Shown here: one piece after another, positions 1 to 8,681 of the stretch
Numbering within the stretch: the first letter of the stretch is position 1
Layout: each line of letters opens with the position of its first letter
Origin: Prorocentrum cordatum
Lineage: Eukaryota > Sar > Dinophyceae > Prorocentrales > Prorocentraceae
Direction of reading: 5' to 3'
Assembly: GCA_963575745.1 (NCBI GenBank)
Contig: CAUYUJ010009557.1
Coordinates: 1,164,684-1,228,683 of the forward strand
DNA: 64,000 bases
Position numbers and translations under genes: made by a program
The notes under the pieces: model-generated
Seen by the model: the letters and a program-made list of their open reading frames with translations, nothing else
What the model was told of the DNA's origin: nothing
Database searches by the model: none

Positions 1-720
1 ATTGGCCCCTCCTCTTGCCCCACCTCTCCTGGGTCTTGACAAGGGGGGAGGGAAGGGAGCGGGGACCACTTAGACCGTCCAAGATGGCCCAATATCGCTA
101 CAACGTGGGCCCCAAGATGGCGCAATATGCTCCGATGTGGCCCAAGTTGCTTGGAGGAGGAGAGGAGGAGGAGGAGGAGGAGGAGGAGAAGGAGGAGGAA
201 AGGGAGGAAGAAGAAGAGGAGCAACCGAATATCCGCGGAGCGTCCAACCGATACCCCCGAGATGCCAAGATCTGCGTATCCGTCAAAGGCCTGCGAAAAT
301 GACTGATGCTTCCCTTTCCGCCCTGTCACTGCTTCGATCGCTCAACATGGCTCCAATGTGGCCAGGAGAGCCCCTGGAATCGGCCCACGGGGCTTCCATA
401 CGGCCCCAAGACGTGCCCAAGAGCGCCCCGGCAGCGTCCTAAAATGGGCTCGAGAAGCTATCCATTGGGCTCAGGAAGGCCGACGCCGACTGGGGGCCCC
501 ACTTCTTTGATCGATGTTCTTTACAATCTCCAAAGCTTCCCAGAAGGCCCCAAGAGGACCCCGAATGTTCCAAAAACTCCACGAAAGCCCCAAGATGGCT
601 CTTGTAAACGTACACGGCACTCCCACAGAGAAACATCCGCGCATGTCCCACTCCTGGGTCTGCTGAGGCTGATTCCAAGCTTGGGCTTGGCTGCCGATTC
701 ACCTGTCTGGTCCTCTTTAA
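1..720. other. Gene-free, repeat-decayed DNA
   Basis: No recognisable gene. The stretch holds spaced copies of a short motif of the type CCAAGATGGCCC or CCCAAGA(G/C)G (about 80-145 and 520-600). It also holds a purine-rich GGA tract. The same motif recurs near 22.1, 46.9 and 57.6 kb (family L). Open frames here are short or run through the GGA tract. Confidence 0.6.
152..226. repeat. (GGA)n microsatellite
   Basis: Imperfect GGA/GAA trinucleotide tract of about 75 bp. It would read as poly-Glu on the plus strand, but the flanks do not look coding. Confidence 0.85.
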
Positions 721-722
721 AA

Positions 723-843
723 CACCTCCCTTTAGTGAAAACGGCCTGGGACCAAAATAGGCGGACCTGGACCCGCAAAAAAGACGGCCGCGACGCCCTC
801 TCGCGTACCGAAAACGGCTAATTCCTTAATCGACATGTCACCT
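723..843 (+). repeat. Family C dispersed repeat, diverged copy
   Basis: Shares an ordered series of blocks with the two near-identical copies at 42229 and 42909: CCCTTTAG, GTGAAAACG, ACGGCC, CGCCCTCTCG, ACCGAAAACGG and TAATCGAC. It is clearly older than those two copies. No coding content was recognised. Confidence 0.65.
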
Positions 844-1803
844 GATCAGGACAACTCGCATGGTGAAATGTGCCTGGACGGACTGCTGGGTTTCGCAACA
901 CGTCATACATCTGGTCAATGCTTGCACCGGTGCGGGTGACCCGAGACCCTCCCCCTCAAAAGCCCATCTGGAAGCCTCTCCGGGATCGCCGCGAAGAGCC
1001 CTCGAACATCCGAGAAAACATCCGAACGACCGATTCCAGGAACGTGGCCATGCCAGCATGCGATGGAAAGCGGGCCCCCGAGGCGCCCTTCCGAGAGCAC
1101 CCCCGAGAAAGCCCGAGAATAGCCACAGAAGCCGAACATCGCCGGAGCACTGTCTTCAACTGTTTTCCAAGAAAGGGTCTGCCTTTCGGGGCACAACTCG
1201 GATCTGTGGCGGCCGTTCGGGATAAGTCAGGCATCCTCGGATGGCCCTTGAAGTGGCGCCGCTGCTGGGAAGCATCCCGAGGCCGAAACAGAGCCCGCCC
1301 TGACCTACGAGAACGCCCTCGAACCTCGAACCTGCGGCAAGGTCTGGCAAGGAGGCGAGCTCCTCGATGGGAGTCCAGTCGGAGCCCAGCGCCACCGCCG
1401 AAGCCTCCAGTGGCAGCAAGGAGATGGGCCCAGAAGAAAGCGGGTCCTGGCCCCTGAGTTGTTTTTGGACGGCCCAAGGGCCCGAGGAAGGCCCGGGGCG
1501 GCAAGAACCTCAGGACCCGCGGACCCGCAAGACCCCTTTCCTTCCTGGCGTCCTCCCGGGTGCACCGAAGGGGGCTAGGAAGACGTGGAAGCTGGCGCAG
1601 CATGCCCCGAGGCATGTGCGCGGACGAAGGGGGGCCAGGGAGCGCAAGCCAAGAAGGAAAGGGGGCCATATGCCAGACTTTGCGGGCATCGGCGGGACAG
1701 CAGAATAGGGCGCAACTCGGATACAGGGCCCCGAGTTCCGCCAGCTTCCCTCTCTTGGGGTGGGGTGATGGTGCGGTTCCCTCCTCCCTGAGGTTGTGGG
1801 GTA
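844..1803. other. Gene-free stretch
   Basis: No protein family, RNA gene or clear element was recognised. The motif GAGGCATGTGCGCGG at about 1611 recurs at about 56300, with related forms near 43970 and 45415, so part of this stretch is dispersed repeat. The 399-residue minus-strand frame that crosses it is Thr/Asp/Arg low complexity at one end and shows no domain. Confidence 0.5.
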
Positions 1804-2272
1804 ATGCTGCGGTGCCGTCGTTTTCGTCGTCGCCGTCACGGTCGTCACCGCCGTTGTCGCCGTTTTCGTGGTCGTCGTCGTCACCGTTGTCGTGGTCGAC
1901 GTCGTCGTCGATTTCATAATTTTCGCCCTCTGCCGCAGCCGCCCTCGTCGACGTCGTCGACGTCTTCGACGACGCAGTCCCCGTCGCCATCGTCGTCGTT
2001 GCCGTCGCAATCGCCGATGCCGTCGCCGTCGTCGTGTTCGCTGTCGTCGGTGCCGTCACCGTCATGGACATCGCCGTCACCGTCGTCGACGCCGTCACAG
2101 TCATTACTGTCACCTTCGTCGTTTTCTTCGACATCGTCGACGTCGTCGTTTTCACATTTTCGTCGTCGCCGTCGTCGTCGTCGCCCTCGCGTCGACGCCA
2201 TCGCCATCGCCATCGCCGTCGCCGTCGCCGTGGCCGTGGCCGTGGCCGTGGCCGTGGCCGTGGCCGTTGTCC

Positions 2273-2304
<32 letters not shown>

Positions 2305-2331
2305 ATCGTCATCGCAGTCATGGGGACGGAG
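1804..2331. repeat. GTC/CGT trinucleotide mosaic with a GTGGCC run
   Basis: About 530 bp of interrupted CGT, GTC and GCC triplets, with a hexanucleotide run of GTGGCC near 2230-2275. It is open in several frames on both strands only because the triplets lack stops. I do not treat those frames as genes. Confidence 0.9.
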
Positions 2332-2479
2332 CCTCCGGGCTGCGAAACGGCGACAAAGGAGGACAACTTCGACGAGGCGGAGCCGCATCACTCCGAGGCA
2401 GAGTAGCACAACTTCTACGAGGCGCAGCCTCAGCGCTCCAAGGCAGAGAAAGAAGCCGCTGCTCGAGCCCATGCTCATT

Positions 2480-2899
2480 CGGTGGACGTGTGCGCACGCC
2501 GGCATCATCGTCGTCGAGGCCGCACACCCGGGGCCAGAGCAAGGCAGAAACGGAACGTGATGCCCATGGCAAGCGCAGGGAAAGGGCTTCCGTGCACATG
2601 CAGAACTGGCACCAGTGGAGGAGCGGGCACCATGCCGAAGTGGAACCCGCTGCCCATGGCACAAGACGGGCCAGTGCCTCTCCGGCCACGACGAGGTGGC
2701 GCCGGTGCAGCCCACGGAGGTCACCTTGGTCCGCCCTGGCAGCCCGTCGACACGGGTGAGAACACGCAGCTGCGCAGACGCGCGGCCAGCCGGGCTGGAG
2801 CCGACCGTGGAGGAGCTGAGCACCGCGATCCTCCTACTGCACCACGGAGCTTGGAGGTGGATCCGGCAGCGGCGACGTCGAGGTGGAGGACGGCTATGA
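2480..2899 (+). pseudogene. Possible degenerate CCCH zinc-finger relic
   Basis: In plus frame 2 the translation contains C-x5-C-P-W-x5-C-x3-H near 2630-2690 (C R S G T R C P W H K T G Q C L S G H). That is a CCCH-like arrangement. About 75 bases upstream a related unit reads G-T-stop-C-P-W followed by G-K-G-F-R-A-H. There a CGA codon seems to have become TGA and one cysteine appears lost. Two related units with a stop between them suggest a decayed tandem CCCH protein or exon. CCCH fingers usually bind RNA. The spacing is not the commonest one and no exon limits are clear, so this is a weak call. Chance similarity in GC-rich DNA is the main alternative. Confidence 0.2.
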
Positions 2900-3603
2900 C
2901 TCCGAGGAGGAGAGCAGCCTGTGCACAAGCGCCGCCACTGACAGAGAGGCGGCGCCGCCGGCGAAGCCAAGGAGAGGGCCACGGCGAAGCCCCGGGGCTG
3001 CCCGCGCCGCTGCTGCGGTCGCGCTGGCAGAAGGTGCCGACGTGGGGCGAGTCGGACGACTACGAGGCGGAGGTTGGAGCGGCAGGGCTCGGGGCTGACC
3101 AGCCCGCCGGCCAGGGCAGCCTGCCCGGCAGACGGGCCGAACCCCCACGACGCGCTCAGGTCAGCGCCGCCCAGGGATGGCGAGGAGGAGAAACACGAGG
3201 GCGAATTGACGCCACCGCCTCGGCGACGGCGAGGCAAATCCGAAGAGGCAACCCCAGAGCCCCCACCGCGCCACGCGGCACCACGGGCAAGGGGGGCAAG
3301 AAAGACAGTTGCGACACGTGCAGCCAAGACTACAATGCTCGGCATCGCTGGTGCGATACATGCTGAACGCAGCACGGCCCCGCAAGGGGCAGGGGGAAGC
3401 GGCCGCCGACAAGGGCAGGCCCAGGGACTCGCAGAAGCAGGGAATAAATTCAACATGCATTTCAACCTTGCCCAGGTGGGCCGCTGAGGGTAGGCTGAGG
3501 GTGTTTTGCTTCTTCCAATACCAAATCGGCGCTGCAGTTCCTTACCGAGGGGCAACGAGCCACCGCATCCTCTAGTCTAGACGGCCCCATGCTGCAGGAC
3601 ATT
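2900..3603. other. Gene-free flank of the retrotransposon
   Basis: GC-rich DNA without a recognised domain. Several overlapping frames are open on both strands (up to 467 residues on the minus strand), but they are Arg/Ala/Pro-rich and change character at microsatellites. Confidence 0.45.
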
Positions 3604-3608
3604 GATCG
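3604..3608 (+). other. Target-site duplication GATCG, left
   Basis: GATCG directly precedes the left LTR. The same five bases follow the right LTR at 12825-12829, as expected for an integrase-mediated insertion. Confidence 0.9.
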
Positions 3609-3786
3609 TGTGATTCCCGCTCACTCCCCGTGCTTTGCCCGCTCCTTCCCAGCTTCCCCGCTCTATCTCTCACGCCCGCCTTGTCGCCGCCATTTTGTTT
3701 CAAACTAGGGCCCTTGGCCTTAGAGCTACGCAGAGTGCTCGCCGCGTGATCATTCGACAAACGATATCAGCGATATCCATATCACA
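3609..3786 (+). repeat. Left LTR
   Basis: 178 bp, starting TGTGATTCCC and ending ATATCACA. It differs from the right LTR at three sites (two in the stretch after CCCCGTGCTTT, one in GCCGCGTGATC). It contains GCCGCCATTTTG at 3686-3697 and two GATATC palindromes near its end. It should hold the promoter (U3) and the start of the RNA. No TATA box is evident, which is usual in dinoflagellates. Confidence 0.95.
3684..3704 (+). promoter_or_regulatory. Spliced-leader-like motif within the left LTR
   Basis: The 21 bases match the dinoflagellate spliced leader as I know it at about 15 positions, including the core GCCATTTTG and the later TCAA. The same motif is present in the right LTR at 12722-12742. 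It may be a relic of a trans-spliced transcript, a mimic, or chance. The match is imperfect at the 3' end, where the splice junction would lie. Confidence 0.25.
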
Positions 3787-3787
3787 G

Positions 3788-3805
3788 TGGTAGCTTGGAG
3801 CGAGG
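3788..3805 (+). promoter_or_regulatory. Primer-binding site
   Basis: TGGTAGC begins one base after the left LTR. It is complementary to a tRNA 3' end of the form GCTACCA, as in initiator methionine tRNA, the usual copia primer. Only the first seven bases fit that tRNA; the rest (TTGGAGCGAGG) does not. Confidence 0.6.
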
Positions 3806-4086
3806 CTCGCTATCCCGGCCCGCGGGGCCGTATACTCAAGACGACGTCTGCGACGTCGCACTCCATATTGGAATCGAAGCCCAGCGGCCTCCTCGCGCTG
3901 TTGCTCAGCGCCAGCATCTACGCCAGCGTCAGCGACGCCAGCACCAACGCCAGCGTCAGCGACGCCAGCGACTACGCCTACTACGCCTACATCCCTGCCA
4001 ACTCCAACGCCAGCGTCAGCGACGCCAGCAACTCCATCTTCTTTCCCACCCTCAGCAGCGACGACAGCTACTTCTCCTACGCCTGT

Positions 4087-4235
4087 GTCAGCGACGCGGC
4101 ATACTTCCTCTACGACGGTGTCAGCGACGCCACATACTTCTCCTGCGACGGTGTCAGCGACGCCACATACTTCCTCTACGACGGTGTCAGCGACGCCACA
4201 TACTTCCTCAACGCCAGCGTCAGCGACGCCAGCGA
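4087..4235 (+). repeat. 33-bp tandem repeat in the leader
   Basis: About four and a half units of 33 bp, each with GTGTCAGCGACGCC followed by ACATACTTC. In the Gag frame a unit reads G-V-S-D-A-T-Y-F-L-Y-D. Confidence 0.85.
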
Positions 4236-4276
4236 CTACGTCTCCGACACATACTTCTCCTACGACGGTGTCATTT

Positions 4277-4384
4277 CCCACCAGCTTATCGACACGGCAG
4301 GCGCCGACATCGATTACGGCATCGAGTTTTCCCACCAGTTTATCGACACGGCAGGCGCCGACATCGATTACGGCATCGAGTTTA
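4277..4384 (+). repeat. 54-bp tandem duplication in the leader
   Basis: Two nearly identical 54-bp units beginning CCCACCAG(C/T)TTATCGACAC at 4277 and 4331. They read as an 18-residue unit containing D-T-A-G-A-D-I-D-Y-G in the Gag frame. Confidence 0.9.
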
Positions 4385-4437
4385 ACTTCGACTTCATTTC
4401 GTGGTCTGGTATTTCTTGCAGTCCATTCATAGACAGG

Positions 4438-7026
4438 ATGACGGAGTTCACGCACAACCAGTCAGTGATACCAAGCTGGAATGGAGATCCAGCGAAGTGG
4501 CGAGATTACAAGCAAGAGGTAAAATTATGGAAGCTCAGTGAGAACTTAGAAGTGACACAAAGTTTGGCTTCAAAGTTAGTCCTGCGTTTGACGGGTACCG
4601 CCAGGTCGGCTGCTCTCAATATGACGGAGCAGGAACTCCACCCGCCGCCGGACGACGGCATCGAGGATGCGAACGAGAAGAAGCGCGATCGCAACCAGAA
4701 GGGCATCGAGAACGTGCTGAAACACCTCGAGACAAACCTAGGCCAGCAGAAGCCGGTGCAGAAGGGAGAGACGCTAGAAAAGTTCTTCGAGTCGACTCAG
4801 CACCATCGCCGCCGTGGAGAACGCACGACGGATTGGCTCGTGCGATTCGAAGCGGGACTACAGCAACTACGCGAGAACGAGGTTGACCTCACTACGCTTG
4901 ACGACGTGGCCGGCTGGTTCCTGCTACGCAAGGCTGGGCTCACGGCCGAGCGCCGTGAGCGCGTCGTGGGCAACTTGCCGGACGAGCACTACTCATTTCA
5001 GCGCATCAGGGGCCTGCTGGTGCGCATGTTCCCCGATATCCATACATCGGAACGACACGCAAGCTTGCCGTCGCGATCATGGCCGCAGCGATCAAATAGC
5101 AGTTGGCAGCGCTCACAGCCAAGTCGAGCACGTTCAGCCAACATCGCTGACGAGCCAGAAGACGAGCACGAGGACTCGGAGGACGGCGATGACAATGACA
5201 CGGAGGCAGACGTCCAGGACATCGTGCGCCAGGAGCTCGAGGCCTTCAGCGCCGAGCTGGAGCAGTCCAATTACGACCTCGGCGAGGTGTTCGACCGGGA
5301 CGACTCTGCCAAGGTGGAGGCTGCCGCGGCGGAACTCGCCGCGGTTCCCGAGGCCATGGCGACCATGCGGTCGGCCCGGGAGGCTATCAAGGGCCGCGGG
5401 AAGGCATCGCCCGAGCGCCGACCCGCGGGCAAGCTACAAGGCCGCGTGGACCAGCGCAAGAATAACTCCAAGTGCTGGGACTGCGGCGAGGCGGGGCACT
5501 GGACCGGTGACAAGGAGTGCCCGACACCAGGTGCTCGGAAGTTCGCCCCGAATTCTAAGCAGAAGGGCGGAGGACGAGGCGGCGGAGGTCGCTCGCACCG
5601 CCAGGCCAACATCACCGAGCAGGTCCACGATCAGAACCACGTGGAGTTCGGTGACGAAGAAGTGATTCTTCATCCAGAAGGTCCGATCACTCCGCCCCCC
5701 GAGACTCTGGTCTCCGAGCGCGTGGTACCAGATTTGCCCACCATAAATACCACCAACGCTGGCGAGAAGCCCAACGACGACGGCGTCGGCGTGATCGACA
5801 CTGCCTGTCTCTTCTGCGTTGGCGGGCTCAGCTGGCACAAGCAGTACAAGGAGGAGCTCACCAAGATGGGTCTGGCCGACCAGATCCTGGAGGAGCCCGA
5901 GAACGAAGTCTACAGGTTCGGGAACGGCGGCACGCTCCCGAGCAAGCTGCGCGTCACAGCCCCACTCGTCCTGTGTGGACGCGCTGGTCGCATAATATTC
6001 AGCGTCGTGGACAGTCCCACGCTCGGCCTGCTTATCGGCCGGGACTTCATTCAGCCGAGCAAGATCGACATCTCGCTCTGGCGGGAACAGATCCGCATCG
6101 GGAACCATTCCCAGAAGCTCATCACGAGCAGCGCGGGACATCCCGCGATCGACCTCCACCCGGAGGATTGGCTCGCCATCAAGGGCGCGGGCCACGAGTT
6201 CGGACCGAAGGCTGTCAGTACTAAAGGCATCGCCAAGCGGCCAGCCCAGAAGCCCACGGTCAACCTCACTACGAAGGCGAGCAATTTGCTCGAGAACATC
6301 ACGAGACTCATCCCCAAGAAGGAGCTCAACGTACCTAGACGACTTCAACAGCGACGCGGTGGCAGCTCAAGGCTCATGGCCGCCGTAAGCTCTGCGTTGG
6401 TCTGCTGTTCGACGGCGGTCGCACCGCCGACGTTTGCTCCAACAACGATTTCGGCTACTACCTGCATCGCCGAGCCCCTCGACGATTGCGTGGCCTGCGG
6501 CACCAAGTCCTACACAGACTGTTGCCACCTCGGGTTCTGCTCCGAGTGTGTTTTCGGCAACTCGGTCACGCTGGACATCGAGAACGACAATGACCCGAAG
6601 GAGGTCAACATCGTGGAGGAAGAGCAGATGAAGGTACGTCAGCTCAAGAAAGGAACGAAGCTGCAGCTGACCGCCGGCAAGCGGTCGGCCATCGTCACCA
6701 ACAAGAGCGGCATTAAGCCGCACACAGTCAGCCAGGCGCTCAAGGCTGACCTGGCCAAGTCAACTACGAGCTCGAGCGGAATCTCGAGCAACGCCACCAT
6801 CCTCTACGAGTGGTGCTGCAACCCTGACAGCAAGCTCAGTGCGAAGTGGACTGAGAGTGGAGGACTGCTGTACGTTGCGGTCTTCCTGGATACGACCTCT
6901 CTCGGAAGCCCATCGTCGAGAAGCTCGAGGACAAGATTCGGAAGAATCTGCGGAAGGGCCAGAGTGCACGGGTCCACGCCGCATTTCTATGCACGCCATG
7001 GACCGCGTTGCAGCGCATCATCCTGA
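4438..7026 (+). CDS. Gag capsid protein with aspartic protease (copia Gag-PR)
   Basis: The start is the first in-frame ATG (4438); the frame is already open from 3787. Residues about 60-250 form the Gag capsid region, with the stretch T-L-E-K-F-F followed by a Trp/Leu-rich helix region typical of copia Gag. A CCHC zinc knuckle lies at residues 346-361 (5473-5520), with spacing C-x2-C-x4-H-x6-C; it should bind the genomic RNA. The protease active site D-T-A is at residue 454 (5797) within V-I-D-T-A-C, and the second conserved segment L-L-I-G-R-D-F lies near 6040. The protein packages element RNA and cuts the polyprotein in cytoplasmic particles. Homology to Pol continues to about 6862. From there this frame runs out of register and ends at 7026, while the sense continues in frame 3, so the last 55 residues are probably not native. 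Confidence 0.85.
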   Translation: MTEFTHNQSVIPSWNGDPAKWRDYKQEVKLWKLSENLEVTQSLASKLVLRLTGTARSAALNMTEQELHPPPDDGIEDANEKKRDRNQKGIENVLKHLETNLGQQKPVQKGETLEKFFESTQHHRRRGERTTDWLVRFEAGLQQLRENEVDLTTLDDVAGWFLLRKAGLTAERRERVVGNLPDEHYSFQRIRGLLVRMFPDIHTSERHASLPSRSWPQRSNSSWQRSQPSRARSANIADEPEDEHEDSEDGDDNDTEADVQDIVRQELEAFSAELEQSNYDLGEVFDRDDSAKVEAAAAELAAVPEAMATMRSAREAIKGRGKASPERRPAGKLQGRVDQRKNNSKCWDCGEAGHWTGDKECPTPGARKFAPNSKQKGGGRGGGGRSHRQANITEQVHDQNHVEFGDEEVILHPEGPITPPPETLVSERVVPDLPTINTTNAGEKPNDDGVGVIDTACLFCVGGLSWHKQYKEELTKMGLADQILEEPENEVYRFGNGGTLPSKLRVTAPLVLCGRAGRIIFSVVDSPTLGLLIGRDFIQPSKIDISLWREQIRIGNHSQKLITSSAGHPAIDLHPEDWLAIKGAGHEFGPKAVSTKGIAKRPAQKPTVNLTTKASNLLENITRLIPKKELNVPRRLQQRRGGSSRLMAAVSSALVCCSTAVAPPTFAPTTISATTCIAEPLDDCVACGTKSYTDCCHLGFCSECVFGNSVTLDIENDNDPKEVNIVEEEQMKVRQLKKGTKLQLTAGKRSAIVTNKSGIKPHTVSQALKADLAKSTTSSSGISSNATILYEWCCNPDSKLSAKWTESGGLLYVAVFLDTTSLGSPSSRSSRTRFGRICGRARVHGSTPHFYARHGPRCSASS

Positions 7027-8681
7027 AGATCGACCCCCGCAAGGCCGAGAAGCTGGAGAAGGACCGGAAGTATTCCGCGAGGATGATCGACCTTTTCCTG
7101 ACGTCAATGAGCCGCCTGCGGAAGGAGTTTGGCAGCCAGCTCGCGGTCTCCTTCGAGTGGCCGCGCTACTGCGACGGCTGGGATCAGAAGAAGAACTACA
7201 CCGCGAAGAAGCTGAAGGATCAGCTCCCGCGCATCGTCGATTTCAATGGCTGCGCCTACGGCCTGCAGACAAAGAACGGGGACGCGATCAAGAAGCCGTG
7301 GAGGATTATCACCGACCACTACGGGATCGACAACTCGCTGCACAAGCTTTGCGATGGCCTACACAAACACGTCGAGGCCCGTGGCAAGCTCGCCAAGGAC
7401 AGCGAGAACTACACCGACAAGCTCGTCGCTATGCTGGCCAAGCAGCTTCGCAAGACGAACAAGACCGAGCACCGCGAGGCAAACCCCGCGGAACCAACGA
7501 GACGGAGAGCCGCGAGGAGGACAGCGCCCGCCCCGGCAGCCCCTGCAGAGCCAGCCTTGACGGCAGCGGAGGAGCGGACGCTCAAGTCCGCCATGCTGCA
7601 GCTCCACGTCAACACGGGGCACCCTGCCAACGACGCGTTGGCCCGGGCCATCCGAGTGACTGGTGGATCCCAAAGAGCGGTTGAGATGGCACTCAACCTG
7701 CACTGCGAAGTCTGCGCCGCCCATCAGCGACCCCTACCTCATCTACCTGGGAGAATCAAGCTAGACAGGGGCTTCAATGATTCCATTGGAGTGGACTTGT
7801 TCACTCTCGCCGACTACGCCGGCAATCAGTTGGTTTTCTTCAATGTGGTCGACCTCGCTTCTGGATTTACCTTATGTGGAACAGTTTCTTCAAGACACCC
7901 CTCGGTTGTATTCGCGAGGCTTTTGCAAATTTGGATTACACCGTTTGGGGCGCCACAACGGGTACTTTTCGATGGAGGAGGCGAGTTTGAGAGGGAGTTC
8001 TCGACAGAACTCGAGGACATGGGCTGTCGCCTTATGACTACTGCCGCGGCTACGCCGCAACAGAACGCCACCGTGGAAAGGCACGGCGGCATGTGGAAGG
8101 TCCACGCCAGGAAGCTGATCGACCAGTTCAGCATCAGGTTCGATCAGCCCGCGAACGCCCACAAGATCCAGTGGCTGCTCGCCGCTGTCTGCTGGGCTAT
8201 GAATAGCTCAATCAATGCCAGTGGGTATTCACCGGCACAGTGGGTACTCGGACGTGGCCTTCAACTACCCTACTGCCTGCTGGACAGCGCTGGGAGGCTC
8301 TCGCTACACGAGAGAGTGGTCTCTGACAAGTCCTTCTCTGAGAGGATTGCCCTCGTGAAGGCCGCCCAGACGTCAATCCAGCATCTGCGTTTCAACCAGT
8401 CACTATCACGGGCCTTACTCGCGCGATCGCGTGCGGATGGAGCTCAGCACGCGTCGGATGTCTATCAAACGGGGGACCAGGTATACTACTGGAGAGGGAA
8501 CGGCAAGCCCAAGCGCGATGGGCTTTGCAGTGGCATGGGCCCGGCATCATCATCGGCTTCGAGGGCACATCAAATGTATGGGTCAGCCACCGTTCCACCA
8601 CCGTCAAGGTCAACCGAGGACACTTACGCCACGCTACTGCCTCAGAGCTCGTGCCCTGGGGACAGGTGCTCAACGCCATGA
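6864..8681 (+). CDS. Integrase region of Pol (copia)
   Basis: Frame 3 is open from at least 6864, just after the frame break; the first alternative start (TTG) is at 7008. Counting from 7008, the zinc-binding HHCC module is H200, H205, C233 and C236. The catalytic triad is D263 (in S-I-G-V-D-L-F), D322 (in F-D-G-G-G-E-F) and E357 (in T-P-Q-Q-N-A-T-V-E-R). Thirty-four residues separate the last two, one fewer than the classic spacing. Integrase inserts the cDNA and produces the 5-bp duplication seen at the ends. About 200 residues before the zinc module are Lys/Arg-rich. After G-D-Q-V-Y-Y-W near residue 489 the C-terminal part shifts to frame 2 at about 8524, so the last 50 residues of this frame are likely out of register. 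Confidence 0.85.
   Translation, partial: TAVRCGLPGYDLSRKPIVEKLEDKIRKNLRKGQSARVHAAFLCTPWTALQRIILKIDPRKAEKLEKDRKYSARMIDLFLTSMSRLRKEFGSQLAVSFEWPRYCDGWDQKKNYTAKKLKDQLPRIVDFNGCAYGLQTKNGDAIKKPWRIITDHYGIDNSLHKLCDGLHKHVEARGKLAKDSENYTDKLVAMLAKQLRKTNKTEHREANPAEPTRRRAARRTAPAPAAPAEPALTAAEERTLKSAMLQLHVNTGHPANDALARAIRVTGGSQRAVEMALNLHCEVCAAHQRPLPHLPGRIKLDRGFNDSIGVDLFTLADYAGNQLVFFNVVDLASGFTLCGTVSSRHPSVVFARLLQIWITPFGAPQRVLFDGGGEFEREFSTELEDMGCRLMTTAAATPQQNATVERHGGMWKVHARKLIDQFSIRFDQPANAHKIQWLLAAVCWAMNSSINASGYSPAQWVLGRGLQLPYCLLDSAGRLSLHERVVSDKSFSERIALVKAAQTSIQHLRFNQSLSRALLARSRADGAQHASDVYQTGDQVYYWRGNGKPKRDGLCSGMGPASSSASRAHQMYGSATVPPPSRSTEDTYATLLPQSSCPGDRCSTP

Larger units (their letters stand above)
3787..4437 (+). 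other. Retrotransposon leader, in-frame with Gag and built of coding-length repeats
   Basis: 651 bp between the primer site and the first Gag ATG. It has no stop codon in the Gag frame and no ATG in that frame. It contains AGCGTCAGCGACGCC units (reading S-V-S-D-A) near 3920-4030, 33-bp tandem units and a 54-bp duplication. All measured periods are multiples of three. Either it is an untranslated leader that merely lacks stops, or Gag begins further upstream at a non-ATG codon or after trans-splicing. Confidence 0.55.

Noticed and set aside
956-3555. Long minus-strand frames of 399 and 467 residues
   Set aside because: They are Thr/Asp/Arg or Ala/Pro low complexity generated by the GTC mosaic and GC-rich DNA; no domain, splice context or consistent codon pattern.
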